Shown in pieces: positions 8,549-17,872 of a DNA stretch of 64,000 nt; positions within the stretch are counted from its first letter, which is position 1, and each line of letters starts with the position of its first letter. The translations under genes were made by a program, and so were the position numbers. Under the pieces are notes generated by a model that did not search any database, was not told the DNA's origin, and saw nothing but the letters and a program-made list of their open reading frames with translations. The DNA is from Rhodanobacteraceae bacterium (GTDB lineage: Bacteria > Pseudomonadota > Gammaproteobacteria > Xanthomonadales > Rhodanobacteraceae), in assembly GCA_003142815.1 (NCBI GenBank), contig PLNP01000055.1:1-64000 (forward strand), in the 5' to 3' direction.

Positions 8549-9253
8549 ATGAAACGTCTGCGTTCCCTGCTCCCGCTACTCATCCTCGTCGCCATCGGCG
8601 TCGCGCTGCTTGCATCGGGCGAGCTCAAGCACTTCGATCCGCACCATATCGCGAGTGAGGCAGCGAACCTGCATGCCAGCATCCTGGCGCATCCGCTGCT
8701 CGCCGCGCTGATCCAGATCGGCCTGATGACGCTGGGCATAGCGACCGGACTTCCCGGATCAATCGTGATCGTGCTCGCCGGCGGCATGCTGTTCGGTATC
8801 GCCGAGGGCACCGCGTTGTCGTCGATCGGCACCATCCTTGGTGCGCTGATCCTGTTCCTGGCCAGCCGTTCCGCGTTCAATCACGGTGAGGGCCAGGCGC
8901 CGGCGCTGGTCGAGAAACTGCGTGCGGGTTATCACACCTATCCGGTCAGCTACGCGATGTTCCTGCGGCTGGTGCCGTTCTTCCCGTTCGGCGGCGTCAC
9001 CGTGGCGCTGGCGTGGCTGCGCTGCCCGCTCTGGCTGTTCCTGACCGCGACCACGATCGGCGGCACAGTCATGATCGCGTTCGAGACCGCGCTCGGTGCC
9101 GGTCTGACCGAGACCATCGCGCGCGAAGGCGCCGTTTCGCTGAATGTTTTCGCGCATCGACGCGTGCTGCTGCCGCTGCTCGGCATGGCCGTGCTCGCGC
9201 TCGTGCCAATCGTGCTCAGCCAGTTAAGACGACTGCCGCAGAGAAATGGCTGA
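8549..9253 (+). CDS. TVP38/TMEM64 (DedA-like) membrane protein
   Basis: A 234-residue inner-membrane protein with about five hydrophobic segments. The central block 'GLPGSIVIVLAGGMLFG' followed by 'LRLVPFFPFGGVTVALAW' is the SNARE-associated/DedA signature, with reentrant helices and a conserved Arg. Family members are linked to lipid scrambling and membrane homeostasis; no specific substrate can be inferred here. No clear ribosome-binding site is visible and a T-rich stretch separates the start from the upstream inverted-repeat element. Confidence 0.85.
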   Translation: MKRLRSLLPLLILVAIGVALLASGELKHFDPHHIASEAANLHASILAHPLLAALIQIGLMTLGIATGLPGSIVIVLAGGMLFGIAEGTALSSIGTILGALILFLASRSAFNHGEGQAPALVEKLRAGYHTYPVSYAMFLRLVPFFPFGGVTVALAWLRCPLWLFLTATTIGGTVMIAFETALGAGLTETIAREGAVSLNVFAHRRVLLPLLGMAVLALVPIVLSQLRRLPQRNG

Positions 9254-9430
9254 GGACCGGGCGCCGGCTTTCGTCTTGAGGGCGCATCGGTCGACGCGGC
9301 GGCGGCGGTGCCGCGACCCAGCGCGTTCCACGCACCCAGCCGCATGGTCGCGCTTGCAACGCCCCTGTGAAAATTCTCATGCCTTGGTGGCGCGGCGCAG
9401 CCGCGACCGGGACGCGCTACGCTGGCCCCG

Positions 9431-11755
9431 ATGACATCCCCGATTTACCGGTTCGGCGATTTCCAGATCGACTTGGCGGCGCGCGAACTGCATCACGCCG
9501 ATGCGCTGGTCGCGCTGCCACCGAAGTCCTTCGATTGCCTGGCCTACCTGATCGCGCACCGCGAACGCGCGGTTGGGCGTGACGAGTTGATCAGCGCGGT
9601 ATGGGGGCGCGTCGACGTCAACGACGCGCTGCTCGCGCAGACCCTGCTGCGCGCGCGGCGCGCGGTCGGTGACACCGGCAGCAGCCAGAGTGCAATCCGC
9701 ACCGTGCCACGCTTCGGTTACCGCTGGATCGCGCCCGTTGATGTGGTAGGCGCGCCTGATCATGCATCGGTGCAGACAACAGCTGCCGAGTCAGCGCGGG
9801 TTGCATCGATCGATTCGTCGACGGCTTTGCCTCCGGTACCGCGAACAGCCAAGAGCCGCCGAAGATTTCTGTCTGGCATTGTGGTGGCCGCACTGCTCGT
9901 TACCTGGGCGGCGGCGACTGTGGTGCTGGCGCTGCGCCATGCCAACACCCCGACGGGTGGCGCCGGCGCTAGGCCGCTGGCCGTCGTGATGCCGGTCGAA
10001 GTCGACGGTGGCGACGCGGAGAGCGCCTGGATCCGGCTCGGTGCGATGGATTACATCGCCGCGCGACTGCGTGACAGCGGTGGATTTTCGGTATTGCCGA
10101 GCGAGCAGGTGGTCGCCTTGGTGGGATCCGCTGCAACCATCCCCGCGGCCGCGATCGACCGCATCGCGCGGGCGACCGACGCACGCTGGATCGTATTGCC
10201 GTCCGCTCGCCGCGTCGGCGCTGGCTGGTCGGTTCGCCTGCGCGAAGGCAACGGAGGCGACGCACACGAAATCGAGGCGACCGGTTCGACACCGCTCGAA
10301 GCCGCGGCCGGAGCGAGCGCGCAGCTGCTGGCCGCGTGGGGACGCGGCACACCAGCCGCAGGACCGTCGACCATCGCGCCAACCGCATTGACCGAGCGCG
10401 TGCAGCGCATCGATGCCGCCATGCTCGGTGGCGATCTGGCTGAAGCGCGGCGGCTGATCGACAGCGCAATGCGCGACGAGCGCGCCGATCCGACCGTGCG
10501 CGTACGCGAAGGCCAGCTCGATTTCCGCGCAGGCAGCATTGAGGCGGCAGAGCGGATTTTCGCCGCGCTTGGCGCGAACGATTCGCCGCTGCCGGCCGCG
10601 GTTCGCGCGCAGGCATTGATGGGACTCGGTGCGGTCGCTGTGCGCCGCAGCGACTTTGCGTCCGCCGAAAAACGCTACGCCGAGGCGTTGGCGGTACTCG
10701 GCGACAACGGCGATCCGAACCTGGTCGGCGTTGCCTATACCGGACGCGGCGTCGCCCGCGGCGCGCAGGCGACCTTCGATCTGGCGCTGGCCGATTTCGG
10801 CCGCGCACGCGTCGCCCTCGAACGCGCCGGCAATCCGCTCGATGCGGCCAGCGTCGAAACCGATCTCGGCCTGGTCGAAGGCTCACGTCGTCGTTATGCG
10901 CAGGCGTTGGGTCCGTTCGATCGCGCCATCGCGACGTTCGAGCGATTCGATGTGCGCGACAATCTTGCCGCGAGCCTGCTTGGCAAGGCACGCGCGCAGC
11001 TCGCCCTGCTCGATCTGGATGGTGCGCTGGCCAGCAGCAAGCGCGCCTACGACCTCGCGCGCAATCTGGAAAATCCCGTGCTGATCCGCAACGTCGACCT
11101 CACGCGTGCGAATGCGCTGTTCGAGACCGGACGGCTGCGGGAAGCCGACGCGATCGCCGCAGGCATGCAGGCGGCGGCCGATCCCGACGACGACGAATTG
11201 CCGCGCCTGCGCGCCCAGCTCGCGCTTGCTTACGGCGATGCCGGCGCCGCGCTCGCCGCGCTGAACGTCCTGCTTGATCGTGCCATCGAGCCATCGCCCA
11301 CGCTGCTGCCGATCTTCGTGACCGCCGCCCTGCGCAGCGGCGACAGCGCCGCCGCGCGGCGCATTCTCGAGCGACGCCGCCATCCCGCATCGAACGCCGA
11401 GGACTCGTTCGCGATCGAGCTGGCACGCGGCGAATTGGCCGCCGCAACGGGAGACCACGCGGGCGCTGCGACCCACCTGGGCAACGCCGTTGCCCACGCC
11501 AACGAAGGCGGCGTGCCGGCCGAACGCGTGCGCGCCGGATGCGCCTACGCTCGCCTGCTGATCGCCTCCAGGCAGCTCGACCAGGCCAGCGCGGTGGTCG
11601 GTGAACTGGCGCCTTATGCGGACCATGACTTTCGCGTCGCCCAGATCACTGCCTCGTTGTTCCATGCCCTTGGCGACAGCGCGCTCAGCGCCAGCGCCGA
11701 CGCGCGCGTGCGCGCAATGGCTGGCGAACGGGACCCGGACATTCCCGCGCTGTAG
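9431..11755 (+). CDS. CadC-like winged-helix membrane regulator with TPR domain
   Basis: A 774-residue protein. Residues 1-100 form an OmpR/PhoB-type winged helix ('RFGDFQIDLAARELHHADA', 'TVPRFGYRWIAPV'). A Lys/Arg-rich stretch precedes one transmembrane helix at about 148-168. The large remainder is periplasmic and rich in Ala-Leu helical repeats of TPR type. Such one-component regulators sense in the periplasm and bind DNA in the cytoplasm, like CadC. There is no receiver domain or kinase partner nearby. The downstream secreted protein, same strand, is a plausible target, by position only. Confidence 0.85.
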   Translation: MTSPIYRFGDFQIDLAARELHHADALVALPPKSFDCLAYLIAHRERAVGRDELISAVWGRVDVNDALLAQTLLRARRAVGDTGSSQSAIRTVPRFGYRWIAPVDVVGAPDHASVQTTAAESARVASIDSSTALPPVPRTAKSRRRFLSGIVVAALLVTWAAATVVLALRHANTPTGGAGARPLAVVMPVEVDGGDAESAWIRLGAMDYIAARLRDSGGFSVLPSEQVVALVGSAATIPAAAIDRIARATDARWIVLPSARRVGAGWSVRLREGNGGDAHEIEATGSTPLEAAAGASAQLLAAWGRGTPAAGPSTIAPTALTERVQRIDAAMLGGDLAEARRLIDSAMRDERADPTVRVREGQLDFRAGSIEAAERIFAALGANDSPLPAAVRAQALMGLGAVAVRRSDFASAEKRYAEALAVLGDNGDPNLVGVAYTGRGVARGAQATFDLALADFGRARVALERAGNPLDAASVETDLGLVEGSRRRYAQALGPFDRAIATFERFDVRDNLAASLLGKARAQLALLDLDGALASSKRAYDLARNLENPVLIRNVDLTRANALFETGRLREADAIAAGMQAAADPDDDELPRLRAQLALAYGDAGAALAALNVLLDRAIEPSPTLLPIFVTAALRSGDSAAARRILERRRHPASNAEDSFAIELARGELAAATGDHAGAATHLGNAVAHANEGGVPAERVRAGCAYARLLIASRQLDQASAVVGELAPYADHDFRVAQITASLFHALGDSALSASADARVRAMAGERDPDIPAL

Positions 11756-11951
11756 GTAAGCCCGACTATAGGCAAGCCCGGATGTCGGCCGCGTAGCTCC
11801 CACTTGCATGTGCCAGGCCGTTTGTCAGCCCGCTGTCATCGGCCTGTCAACCAAACGTGGCGGTGCCGTCAACACCGCCAGCCGCAGCGGGCGCATAGTC
11901 CAGCGACTGCGGAACCCGCGCCATTGCCAAATACCCAGGAGGAATCGCGCC

Positions 11952-13412
11952 ATGTCCCTTTTTGCGTTCCGAATCCCGTCCGCCCTCGGCCTGCTTGCTG
12001 CCCTGGTCGCCTGTCCCGCGTTCGCGCAATGGTCGAACGATCCAGCCATTAACCTGTCGATCGCCGACCGCAGCGGCGAGCAGGTCCAGCCCAAGATGGT
12101 GCCGACCGCCGACGGCGGGTTCCATATCAGTTGGTTCGACAACAGCAGCGGCGGCTACGACGTCTATCTGCAGCGCCTCGACGCCGCCGGCAACGAGCAA
12201 TTGCCACACAACGGTGTTCTCGTCGCGAACCGCGACTTCACTTCGACCCAGGATTACGGGCTCGATGTCGACGCCGACGGCAATGCGCTGCTCGCCTATC
12301 GCCTCAACGACAGCAACGGCATCGCCCAGATCGCCGCGCAGAAGGTCGCACCCGACGGCGGCCTGCAGTGGTTGCCGGGTGGCGTGATCGTCTCGAACGA
12401 CGCGGGCGGCGCCAATACCCCGAAGATCACGGCGACCGGCAGCGGCACGGTCGCGGTGGCCTGGTCCAGCTCCGATGGGGCGATTGTCGTGCAGAAACTC
12501 GATGCCACCGGCCTGCCGCTGTGGGGGCCGACCGGCGTGTCGATCGTGCCGCCGAGCGGCTTCTTCTTCCTGGCCGACCTGCACGGCGATGCCGACGGCA
12601 ATGTGATCGTATCGTGGGGTGCGCAGCTTTCCACTTTCGATCGCGAGTTGTGGACGCAGAAGCTCGCCGCCATCGACGGAACGAATCTGTGGGGCAGCGT
12701 TCCGGTCAAGGTCTTTGGCGGCACCAACGGCGCGTTGCAATTCGGCTATTTTCCGCCGTTTATTGCGGACGGGATCGGCGGCGCGGTGTTCGTCTGGTAC
12801 ACCGTCGCCAATACCGGCGACGTACATGTGCAGCACATCCTGGCCAACGGCAGCGCGGCGTTCCCACAGAACGGCGTCGACGCCTCGACCGACACCACAC
12901 AGAGTCACTTCGAGCCGAGCGGCGCCTATGATGCGACGACCGGCGACATCTACGCACTGTGGCGCGAAACCGATGCTTCCACGCAAGGCCAGATTGGCGT
13001 CTATGCGCAACGTATCGACAACGCCGGCAATCGCCAATGGGGCGCAGGCGGCAAGGTCCTGGTGCCGCTTGGTTCGACCGACCAGACCCAGATGCGCGCA
13101 TTGCCGCTGGCCGGCGGTTTTCTCGCCGCGTGGGCGAGTGACGGTAGCCCAAACCCGATGCCGATCCATGTCGCCCGCATCGATGCCGACGGCAGCTATG
13201 CATTCCCCGGCAATGTCGTCGATATCAAGACCGCCCCGACCGGTACGTCGCGCCTGACCGGTGCGATCAGCGCCAATGGCTACGCGGCCTATACGTGGAC
13301 CGACGACGGCGGCAGCGGCGCAGGCGATGTCAAGGCGCAGAACATCCAGTTCGACGGCACGCTCGGCAATCCGGTGCCGGCCGACCTGATCTTCGCCGAC
13401 GGCTTCGACTGA
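11952..13412 (+). CDS. large secreted protein with beta-propeller-like repeats and DGFD tail
   Basis: A 486-residue exported protein. AGGAGG eight bases before the ATG fixes the start, and residues 1-26 form a signal peptide ending 'CPAFA'. The body shows recurring blocks of 50-60 residues of the type 'DxxGNxQWGAGG..V' with alternating 'HVQHI', 'YAQRID' and 'HVARIDADG' strands, as in FG-GAP/PQQ-like propellers. No enzyme residues are recognised. The last nine residues, 'DLIFADGFD', follow a break and may be a sorting tag seen at C-termini of many Lysobacterales exported proteins (recollection, not searched). Confidence 0.8.
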   Translation: MSLFAFRIPSALGLLAALVACPAFAQWSNDPAINLSIADRSGEQVQPKMVPTADGGFHISWFDNSSGGYDVYLQRLDAAGNEQLPHNGVLVANRDFTSTQDYGLDVDADGNALLAYRLNDSNGIAQIAAQKVAPDGGLQWLPGGVIVSNDAGGANTPKITATGSGTVAVAWSSSDGAIVVQKLDATGLPLWGPTGVSIVPPSGFFFLADLHGDADGNVIVSWGAQLSTFDRELWTQKLAAIDGTNLWGSVPVKVFGGTNGALQFGYFPPFIADGIGGAVFVWYTVANTGDVHVQHILANGSAAFPQNGVDASTDTTQSHFEPSGAYDATTGDIYALWRETDASTQGQIGVYAQRIDNAGNRQWGAGGKVLVPLGSTDQTQMRALPLAGGFLAAWASDGSPNPMPIHVARIDADGSYAFPGNVVDIKTAPTGTSRLTGAISANGYAAYTWTDDGGSGAGDVKAQNIQFDGTLGNPVPADLIFADGFD

Positions 13413-13478
13413 CCGGTCGCTCCGCGCAGGTCGCCCTATCCCGAGCGGGCGGGCTGCGCGCGTGCCAGACCCAGTCCG

Positions 13479-14096
13479 ATGAAGCCCCGACTCCGCGTGG
13501 CGCTGGCCCTGCTGCTGTCACTCGCCGGCGCGTGCGCCGGCGCGCAGGATCTCGCCGGCTGCAGCGAGCACTTTGATGCCGTTGCAGTGCCAGCGCTGCC
13601 GGATGGCTGGCGCAGTGCGGGCACGGCGCATGTCGACGGTTGGAGCACCGCGGCCGGGAACTCCGACAACCGCCCCAACGCCGCCCACCTCGCCGACCAC
13701 GGCGCCCAACGCTACGACGCGGCATTGCTCAGTCCCGTGTTCGTGGTGCCGGCGCAAGGCGCGGTCCTGCGTTTTCGCCAGCGCCGCGCGTACTCGTGGG
13801 CGAATACCGTCGGCGTGCTCGAAATCTCGATCGCCGGCGGGGCTTTCACGGACATCGCCGCATCCGGTGGCGAGTTTCTCGAAGGGCCCTATGACGGCCG
13901 CTCGTTTGCGAGCAATCCACTCGGCCCGCGACGCGCCTGGATCACCAAACCGGAGGGCTACACCGAAACACGTGTGCGCCTGCCTGTCGCGGCTCGGGGC
14001 AAGACCGCGCAACTGCGCTTCCGCGCGGGCTCGGCCGGTACCGGCGATGATTCGCCCGGATGGTATCTGGACAGCATCACCTGCAATGCGCCATAA
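13479..14096 (+). CDS. secreted jelly-roll-like protein
   Basis: A 205-residue protein with an N-terminal signal peptide (cleavage near 'ACAGA'). The mature part begins with 'EHFDAVAVPALPDGW' and ends 'DDSPGWYLDSITC', a start and end pairing typical of about 160-residue beta-sandwich (MAM/CBM-like jelly-roll) domains in secreted bacterial proteins. The two cysteines may form a disulfide joining the ends. It lies 66 bases after the previous secreted protein and may share its transcript. No catalytic residues are evident; binding to glycan or surface is a guess. Confidence 0.7.
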   Translation: MKPRLRVALALLLSLAGACAGAQDLAGCSEHFDAVAVPALPDGWRSAGTAHVDGWSTAAGNSDNRPNAAHLADHGAQRYDAALLSPVFVVPAQGAVLRFRQRRAYSWANTVGVLEISIAGGAFTDIAASGGEFLEGPYDGRSFASNPLGPRRAWITKPEGYTETRVRLPVAARGKTAQLRFRAGSAGTGDDSPGWYLDSITCNAP

Positions 14097-14098
14097 CG

Positions 14099-14275
14099 AT
14101 GGCGGGACTCGCAGCTGCGCGGTTGCGTCCCACCCTGCCTGCGTATGCGCGGAGCGCTGCGGGACGGCGCTTATCGCGCCGGCAAATCTCCGCAACTGCA
14201 ATCGCTGCCGAGTCTCCAACGTGCAGCCGTAGAGTGCGATGCGGCGCCACAGGCGCGAGTCCCACCTGAACATCA
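14099..14275. repeat. extragenic hairpin repeats of the cccaccctac family
   Basis: A stem GGCGGGAC...GTCCCACC at 14100-14133 is followed by 'gcgagtcccacc' at 14258-14270. Similar modules occur at 40018-40112 and 1-57. The stretch 14097-14347 carries no convincing gene. Confidence 0.5.
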
Positions 14276-14347
14276 CGCTATCGACCGCTGCGGCGGACCC
14301 ATGCGTTCCGCATTGAGGCCTCGCGCAGCGTTCGGCTATGCTGCCGG

Positions 14348-16984
14348 GTGTTTTGCGCCGGCGCCTTGCGCCGTTATCCGGGATTCCGTTTGCCGCCCCT
14401 GCCAGCTCCCGTTCCGATCCGCAAATCGTTGTGGCGCGCACTTCTGCTGAGCCTTGTCGTCGCGGCGTTGAACGTCGGCCTTTGGGGATTCCTGAACCGC
14501 CCGGTGCATATCGCGGACTGGCACGGCGAGGTCGGCGGCTTCGCGCTCAACCCATCGCAGCGCTATCAGGATCCGACCAAGCAGATCTTTCCGAGCGAGG
14601 CGGAGCTGGACAGCGACATCCGTCTGCTCTCGCATTACACCAAGCGATTGCGCACCTATTCGTCGGCGGAGAACCCGCAGATTCCGCGTATTGCGAAGTT
14701 CTACGGCATGCGCGTGATGGCCGGCGCGTGGATCGAGGGACGCGCCGAACGCAACGAACGCGAGCTCAGCGTATTGATCGCGCTCAGCCGCAAGAACGAC
14801 AACATCGACCGCGCGATCGTCGGCAACGAGGTCATCCTGCGCGGCGACATCGGCGTCAAGGACCTGATCAATTATCTCGATCGCGCGCGCGCACAGCTGA
14901 AGATCCCGGTCTCCACTGCCGAACCGCTCGATATCTGGCAGCGCCATCCGGAACTCGCCGCGCACGTCGACTTCATCACCGTGCATATCCTGCCGTACTG
15001 GGAACGCATTGCGCGCAAGGACGCGGTCGGTTTCGTGCTCGGCCAGTACCACGAGCTGCAGAAACTGTTTCCCGGCAAGCCCATCGTGATCGGCGAGGTC
15101 GGCTGGCCATCGAACGGCGATCGCAAGGAATACGCGCAACCCTCGCTCGCCGACGAAGCGCATTTCCTGCGCGACTGGTTCAACGTCGCCGCGAGCGAGA
15201 AGATCGACTACTACGTGATGGAGGCGATCGACCAGCCGTGGAAGGAAGCGCTGGGCGGTCGCGCCGAGTCGTACTGGGGCGTGTTCAATGCGAACCGCCA
15301 ACAGAAGTTCGCGTTCACCGGCACCGTCATCGAGGATCCGATCTGGCCGTGGAAGGCGGGTCTGGCCTCGCTGCTCGCGCTGCTACCAATGTTCTGGTTC
15401 GCGCGGCATTTCATCCGTTTCCGCTTGATGGGGCTCGCGTTCTTCCTCGTGCTGCTGCAGCTGTCCGCGTCGATCCTGGTCTGGATGGCGACGCTGCCCT
15501 ACGACTTTTACCTCGACCCGTTCGACTGGGCGATGCTGGTGCTGCTGTTCCCGGCCCAGCTCGCGATCATCCTGATCCTGCTCATCAACGGCTTCGAATT
15601 CACCGAGGTGTTGTGGCGGCCGCATTGGTTGCGCGAGTTCAAGATGCTGACGCCAGCGCCGGGCGATCCCGAGCTGTTCGTGTCGATCCATCTCGGCTCC
15701 TGCAACGAGCCACCGGAGATGGTCATCCTGACCCTCGACTCGCTGGCCGCGCTCGACTACGATAACTACGAAGTCCTCGTCATCGACAACAACACCAAGC
15801 GCGAGGAAGTCTGGAAGCCGGTCGCGGAACATTGCGCGAAACTCGGGCCAAAGTTCCGCTTCTTCCATCTCGATCCGTGGCCGGGCTTCAAGGCCGGCGC
15901 GCTGAATTACGGCTTGGACCAAACCGATCCGCGTGCCGAGATCGTCGCCGTCGTCGACGCCGACTACGAGGTGCGCCCCGATTGGCTGCGCGCACTGACC
16001 GGCTATTTCCACGACCCGAAGGTCGCGGTCGTGCAATGCCCGCAGGCGCATCGCGACTACGAGAACAACGCGTTCCGACGCATGTGCAACTGGGAATACG
16101 ACGGCTTCTTCCGCATCGGCATGCACCATCGCAACGAGCGCAACGCGATCATCCAGCACGGCACCATGACGATGGTGCGCAGGAGCGCGCTGGTCGACGC
16201 CGGCAAATGGTCGGAATGGACGATCTGCGAAGACGCGGAACTGGGCCTGCGATTGATGCGCGAAGGCTACGAGCTCGTCTATGTCGACGAGATCATGGGC
16301 CGCGGCCTGACCCCGGCCGACTTCACCGCGTACAAATCGCAGCGCTACCGCTGGGCGTTCGGCGCGATGCAGATCATGAAGGCGCGCTGGAACTGGATGA
16401 CCTCGAAGACGTCCGGGTTGACCCCCGGCCAGCGCTTCCACTTCCTGACCGGCTGGTTCAGCTGGTTCGGCGATGCGCTGCACCTGGTCTTCACGCTGAT
16501 GGTCATGCTGTGGACGATGGGCATGGTACTTGCGCCGAAGTACTTCACCTTGCCGATGTACCTATTCCTGGTCCCGCTGATCGGCTTTTTCCTGTTCAAG
16601 GCCGCGTTCGGCATCATCCTCTACCGCGTCCGTGTGCCGTGCTCGTGGAAGGACACGATCGCCGCATCCATCGCCAGTATGGGCCTTTCCCACGCGATCG
16701 CGCGCGGCATCTTCCTGGGTCTCTGGAAGAAGAAAGGCCAATTCGTGCGCACCGCGAAGAGCCGCCGCATCGGCAAGCGGCCGAGCGCCTTCGTCTCGGT
16801 CAGTGAGGAACTGCTACTGTTCCTCGCGCTGATCGCCTGCATCGTCGGCATGATCAACTCGACCGGCATCAACTACATCGAGGGCCGCCTCTGGATCGCG
16901 ATCCTCGCGGCGCAGGCGATTCCGTATGGGTCCGCGCTGATTGGCGCGTGGGTCGCGCATCGGGCGGGGGATGCGGTGGGGTAA
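14348..16984 (+). CDS. membrane GH17-GT2 fusion, putative beta-glucan synthase
   Basis: An 878-residue protein. A membrane helix at about 30-48 precedes a GH17-like (beta/alpha) domain (55-330) with candidate acid/base Glu161 in 'AIVGNEVIL' and nucleophile Glu250 in 'VIGEVGWPS'. Three membrane helices (about 336-418) lead to a cytosolic GT2 domain (440-680) with 'VVDADYEV' (Asp537/Asp539), 'TICEDAELG' (Glu628-Asp629) and 'QRYRW' (665-669), the D,D,D,QxxRW set of processive cellulose-synthase-like enzymes. More membrane helices finish the protein. Joined GH17 and GT2 modules are known from NdvB-like beta-1,3-glucan synthases, so it may make and remodel a beta-glucan. The precise start is uncertain. 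Confidence 0.85.
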   Translation: MFCAGALRRYPGFRLPPLPAPVPIRKSLWRALLLSLVVAALNVGLWGFLNRPVHIADWHGEVGGFALNPSQRYQDPTKQIFPSEAELDSDIRLLSHYTKRLRTYSSAENPQIPRIAKFYGMRVMAGAWIEGRAERNERELSVLIALSRKNDNIDRAIVGNEVILRGDIGVKDLINYLDRARAQLKIPVSTAEPLDIWQRHPELAAHVDFITVHILPYWERIARKDAVGFVLGQYHELQKLFPGKPIVIGEVGWPSNGDRKEYAQPSLADEAHFLRDWFNVAASEKIDYYVMEAIDQPWKEALGGRAESYWGVFNANRQQKFAFTGTVIEDPIWPWKAGLASLLALLPMFWFARHFIRFRLMGLAFFLVLLQLSASILVWMATLPYDFYLDPFDWAMLVLLFPAQLAIILILLINGFEFTEVLWRPHWLREFKMLTPAPGDPELFVSIHLGSCNEPPEMVILTLDSLAALDYDNYEVLVIDNNTKREEVWKPVAEHCAKLGPKFRFFHLDPWPGFKAGALNYGLDQTDPRAEIVAVVDADYEVRPDWLRALTGYFHDPKVAVVQCPQAHRDYENNAFRRMCNWEYDGFFRIGMHHRNERNAIIQHGTMTMVRRSALVDAGKWSEWTICEDAELGLRLMREGYELVYVDEIMGRGLTPADFTAYKSQRYRWAFGAMQIMKARWNWMTSKTSGLTPGQRFHFLTGWFSWFGDALHLVFTLMVMLWTMGMVLAPKYFTLPMYLFLVPLIGFFLFKAAFGIILYRVRVPCSWKDTIAASIASMGLSHAIARGIFLGLWKKKGQFVRTAKSRRIGKRPSAFVSVSEELLLFLALIACIVGMINSTGINYIEGRLWIAILAAQAIPYGSALIGAWVAHRAGDAVG

Positions 16985-17177
16985 GACTTGCTGACCGGGG
17001 CAAACGGGCAGGCCGGCGTCGGTGTTATGACTCGATTCCGGAGCGATAAGTGATATCACTCCGTTTTCAGCATCTGCTTATCGCGGTCGCGCCGACGAAA
17101 GCGGCTCGAAGTCATTGATTGCAGGGTCGCGCCGCGCTTGACGCAGCCGTCAGCCAAGCTGAACATGCGGCAATACG

Positions 17178-17199
17178 CCCCGGAATCGGGGTCTATTTG
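17178..17199 (+). terminator. possible weak rho-independent terminator
   Basis: A CCCCG-GAAT-CGGGG hairpin is followed by TCTATTTGT. The stem is only 5 bp, so this is weak. It sits between the glycosyltransferase gene and the first integron cassette and would insulate the cassettes from readthrough. The rest of 16985-17201 holds only the palindrome AGTGATATCACT at 17049-17060. Confidence 0.3.
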
Positions 17200-17234
17200 T
17201 AGTTAGACCTAATTCAAGGACGTTGGCGATCACC

Positions 17235-17432
17235 ATGAGAATTGATGAAGCGAAGAGCGCGATTCTCTCGGAGTGGCATCGATGGCCCAGTAAGTCATCA
17301 CCGCCAACATACGAGGAAAAGTCCAAGTTCTTTTTCTGGGTGCAAAAAGAACGTCCCCATCTACTCGAATTTCATTGCAGTGGAGACAAGTGGCATCGCG
17401 TGTATGGCTGGGTGGGCGCTGCTTCCGAGTAG
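17235..17432 (+). CDS. cassette 1 orphan protein
   Basis: A 65-residue hydrophilic protein starting 'MRIDEAKSAILSEW', with a cluster of aromatics ('KFFFWVQKERPHLLEF', 'WHRVYGW'). No recognised family. AAGGA at 17216-17220 is rather far from the ATG; an in-frame TTG at 17223 is the alternative. It is the only ORF in cassette 1, on the strand expected for a cassette gene, and stops 35 bases before attC. Its composition is less GC-rich than chromosomal neighbours. Confidence 0.55.
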   Translation: MRIDEAKSAILSEWHRWPSKSSPPTYEEKSKFFFWVQKERPHLLEFHCSGDKWHRVYGWVGAASE

Positions 17433-17467
17433 CGCCGAGTGGCCGCTCCAAGGCGGACCGCTGTCCG

Positions 17468-17525
17468 GTCTAACAGTTCGTTCCAGCGGACGCGCTACGC
17501 GCGCCGCTAAACTCATGCGTTATGC
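17468..17525 (+). other. attC: attC recombination site 1
   Basis: 58 bases from R'' GTCTAAC to R' GTTATGC. The interior forms an imperfect hairpin with AGCGG near 17485 pairing CCGCT near 17504, and contains TTCGTTCC and AAACTCATGCG, typical L'' and L' neighbourhoods of proteobacterial attC sites. Confidence 0.85.
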
Positions 17526-17557
17526 GTCTGAGCCCACCTGCCGCAACTTGATTGCTT

Positions 17558-17872
17558 ATGCGCGAACTCATTGAATCGCTATCCTGGACATCTGGTTTCT
17601 TTGTGGTGGCAGCAATGTCAGCGGTCATTGCTCTTATCACTGGTCGGCTACAACCTATCGCTTTGCGCTGGAGCGCCATCGTCGTTACTCCGAGCACGAT
17701 TTCATACTGCCTATACTGGTTTCCGGTTTGGCTCGGCGCTGACTCCTCCGAGTATTCGTCCTGGTCTGGGGTATTCATCATCCCGTGGTCGGCGGTGGGT
17801 ATCCTGGCGTCCGTGGCAGTCGTCATTGCAGTTCGTCAGCACCTCAAGGCGAAGAATGTCCACCTCGCATAA
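17558..17872 (+). CDS. cassette 2 membrane protein
   Basis: A 104-residue protein with three predicted membrane helices at about 14-30, 39-58 and 70-92 and a basic C-terminal tail. No family recognised. ATG 17558 is used; a TTG six bases upstream is also in frame. Its TAA stop lies inside the R'' box of attC2, so the coding sequence fills the cassette completely. It may be a small inner-membrane protein of the kind common in integron arrays. Confidence 0.6.
   Translation: MRELIESLSWTSGFFVVAAMSAVIALITGRLQPIALRWSAIVVTPSTISYCLYWFPVWLGADSSEYSSWSGVFIIPWSAVGILASVAVVIAVRQHLKAKNVHLA

Noticed and set aside
17100-17201. attI site or integrase remnant before cassette 1
   Set aside because: No tyrosine-recombinase motif and no recognisable attI; only a weak hairpin is present.
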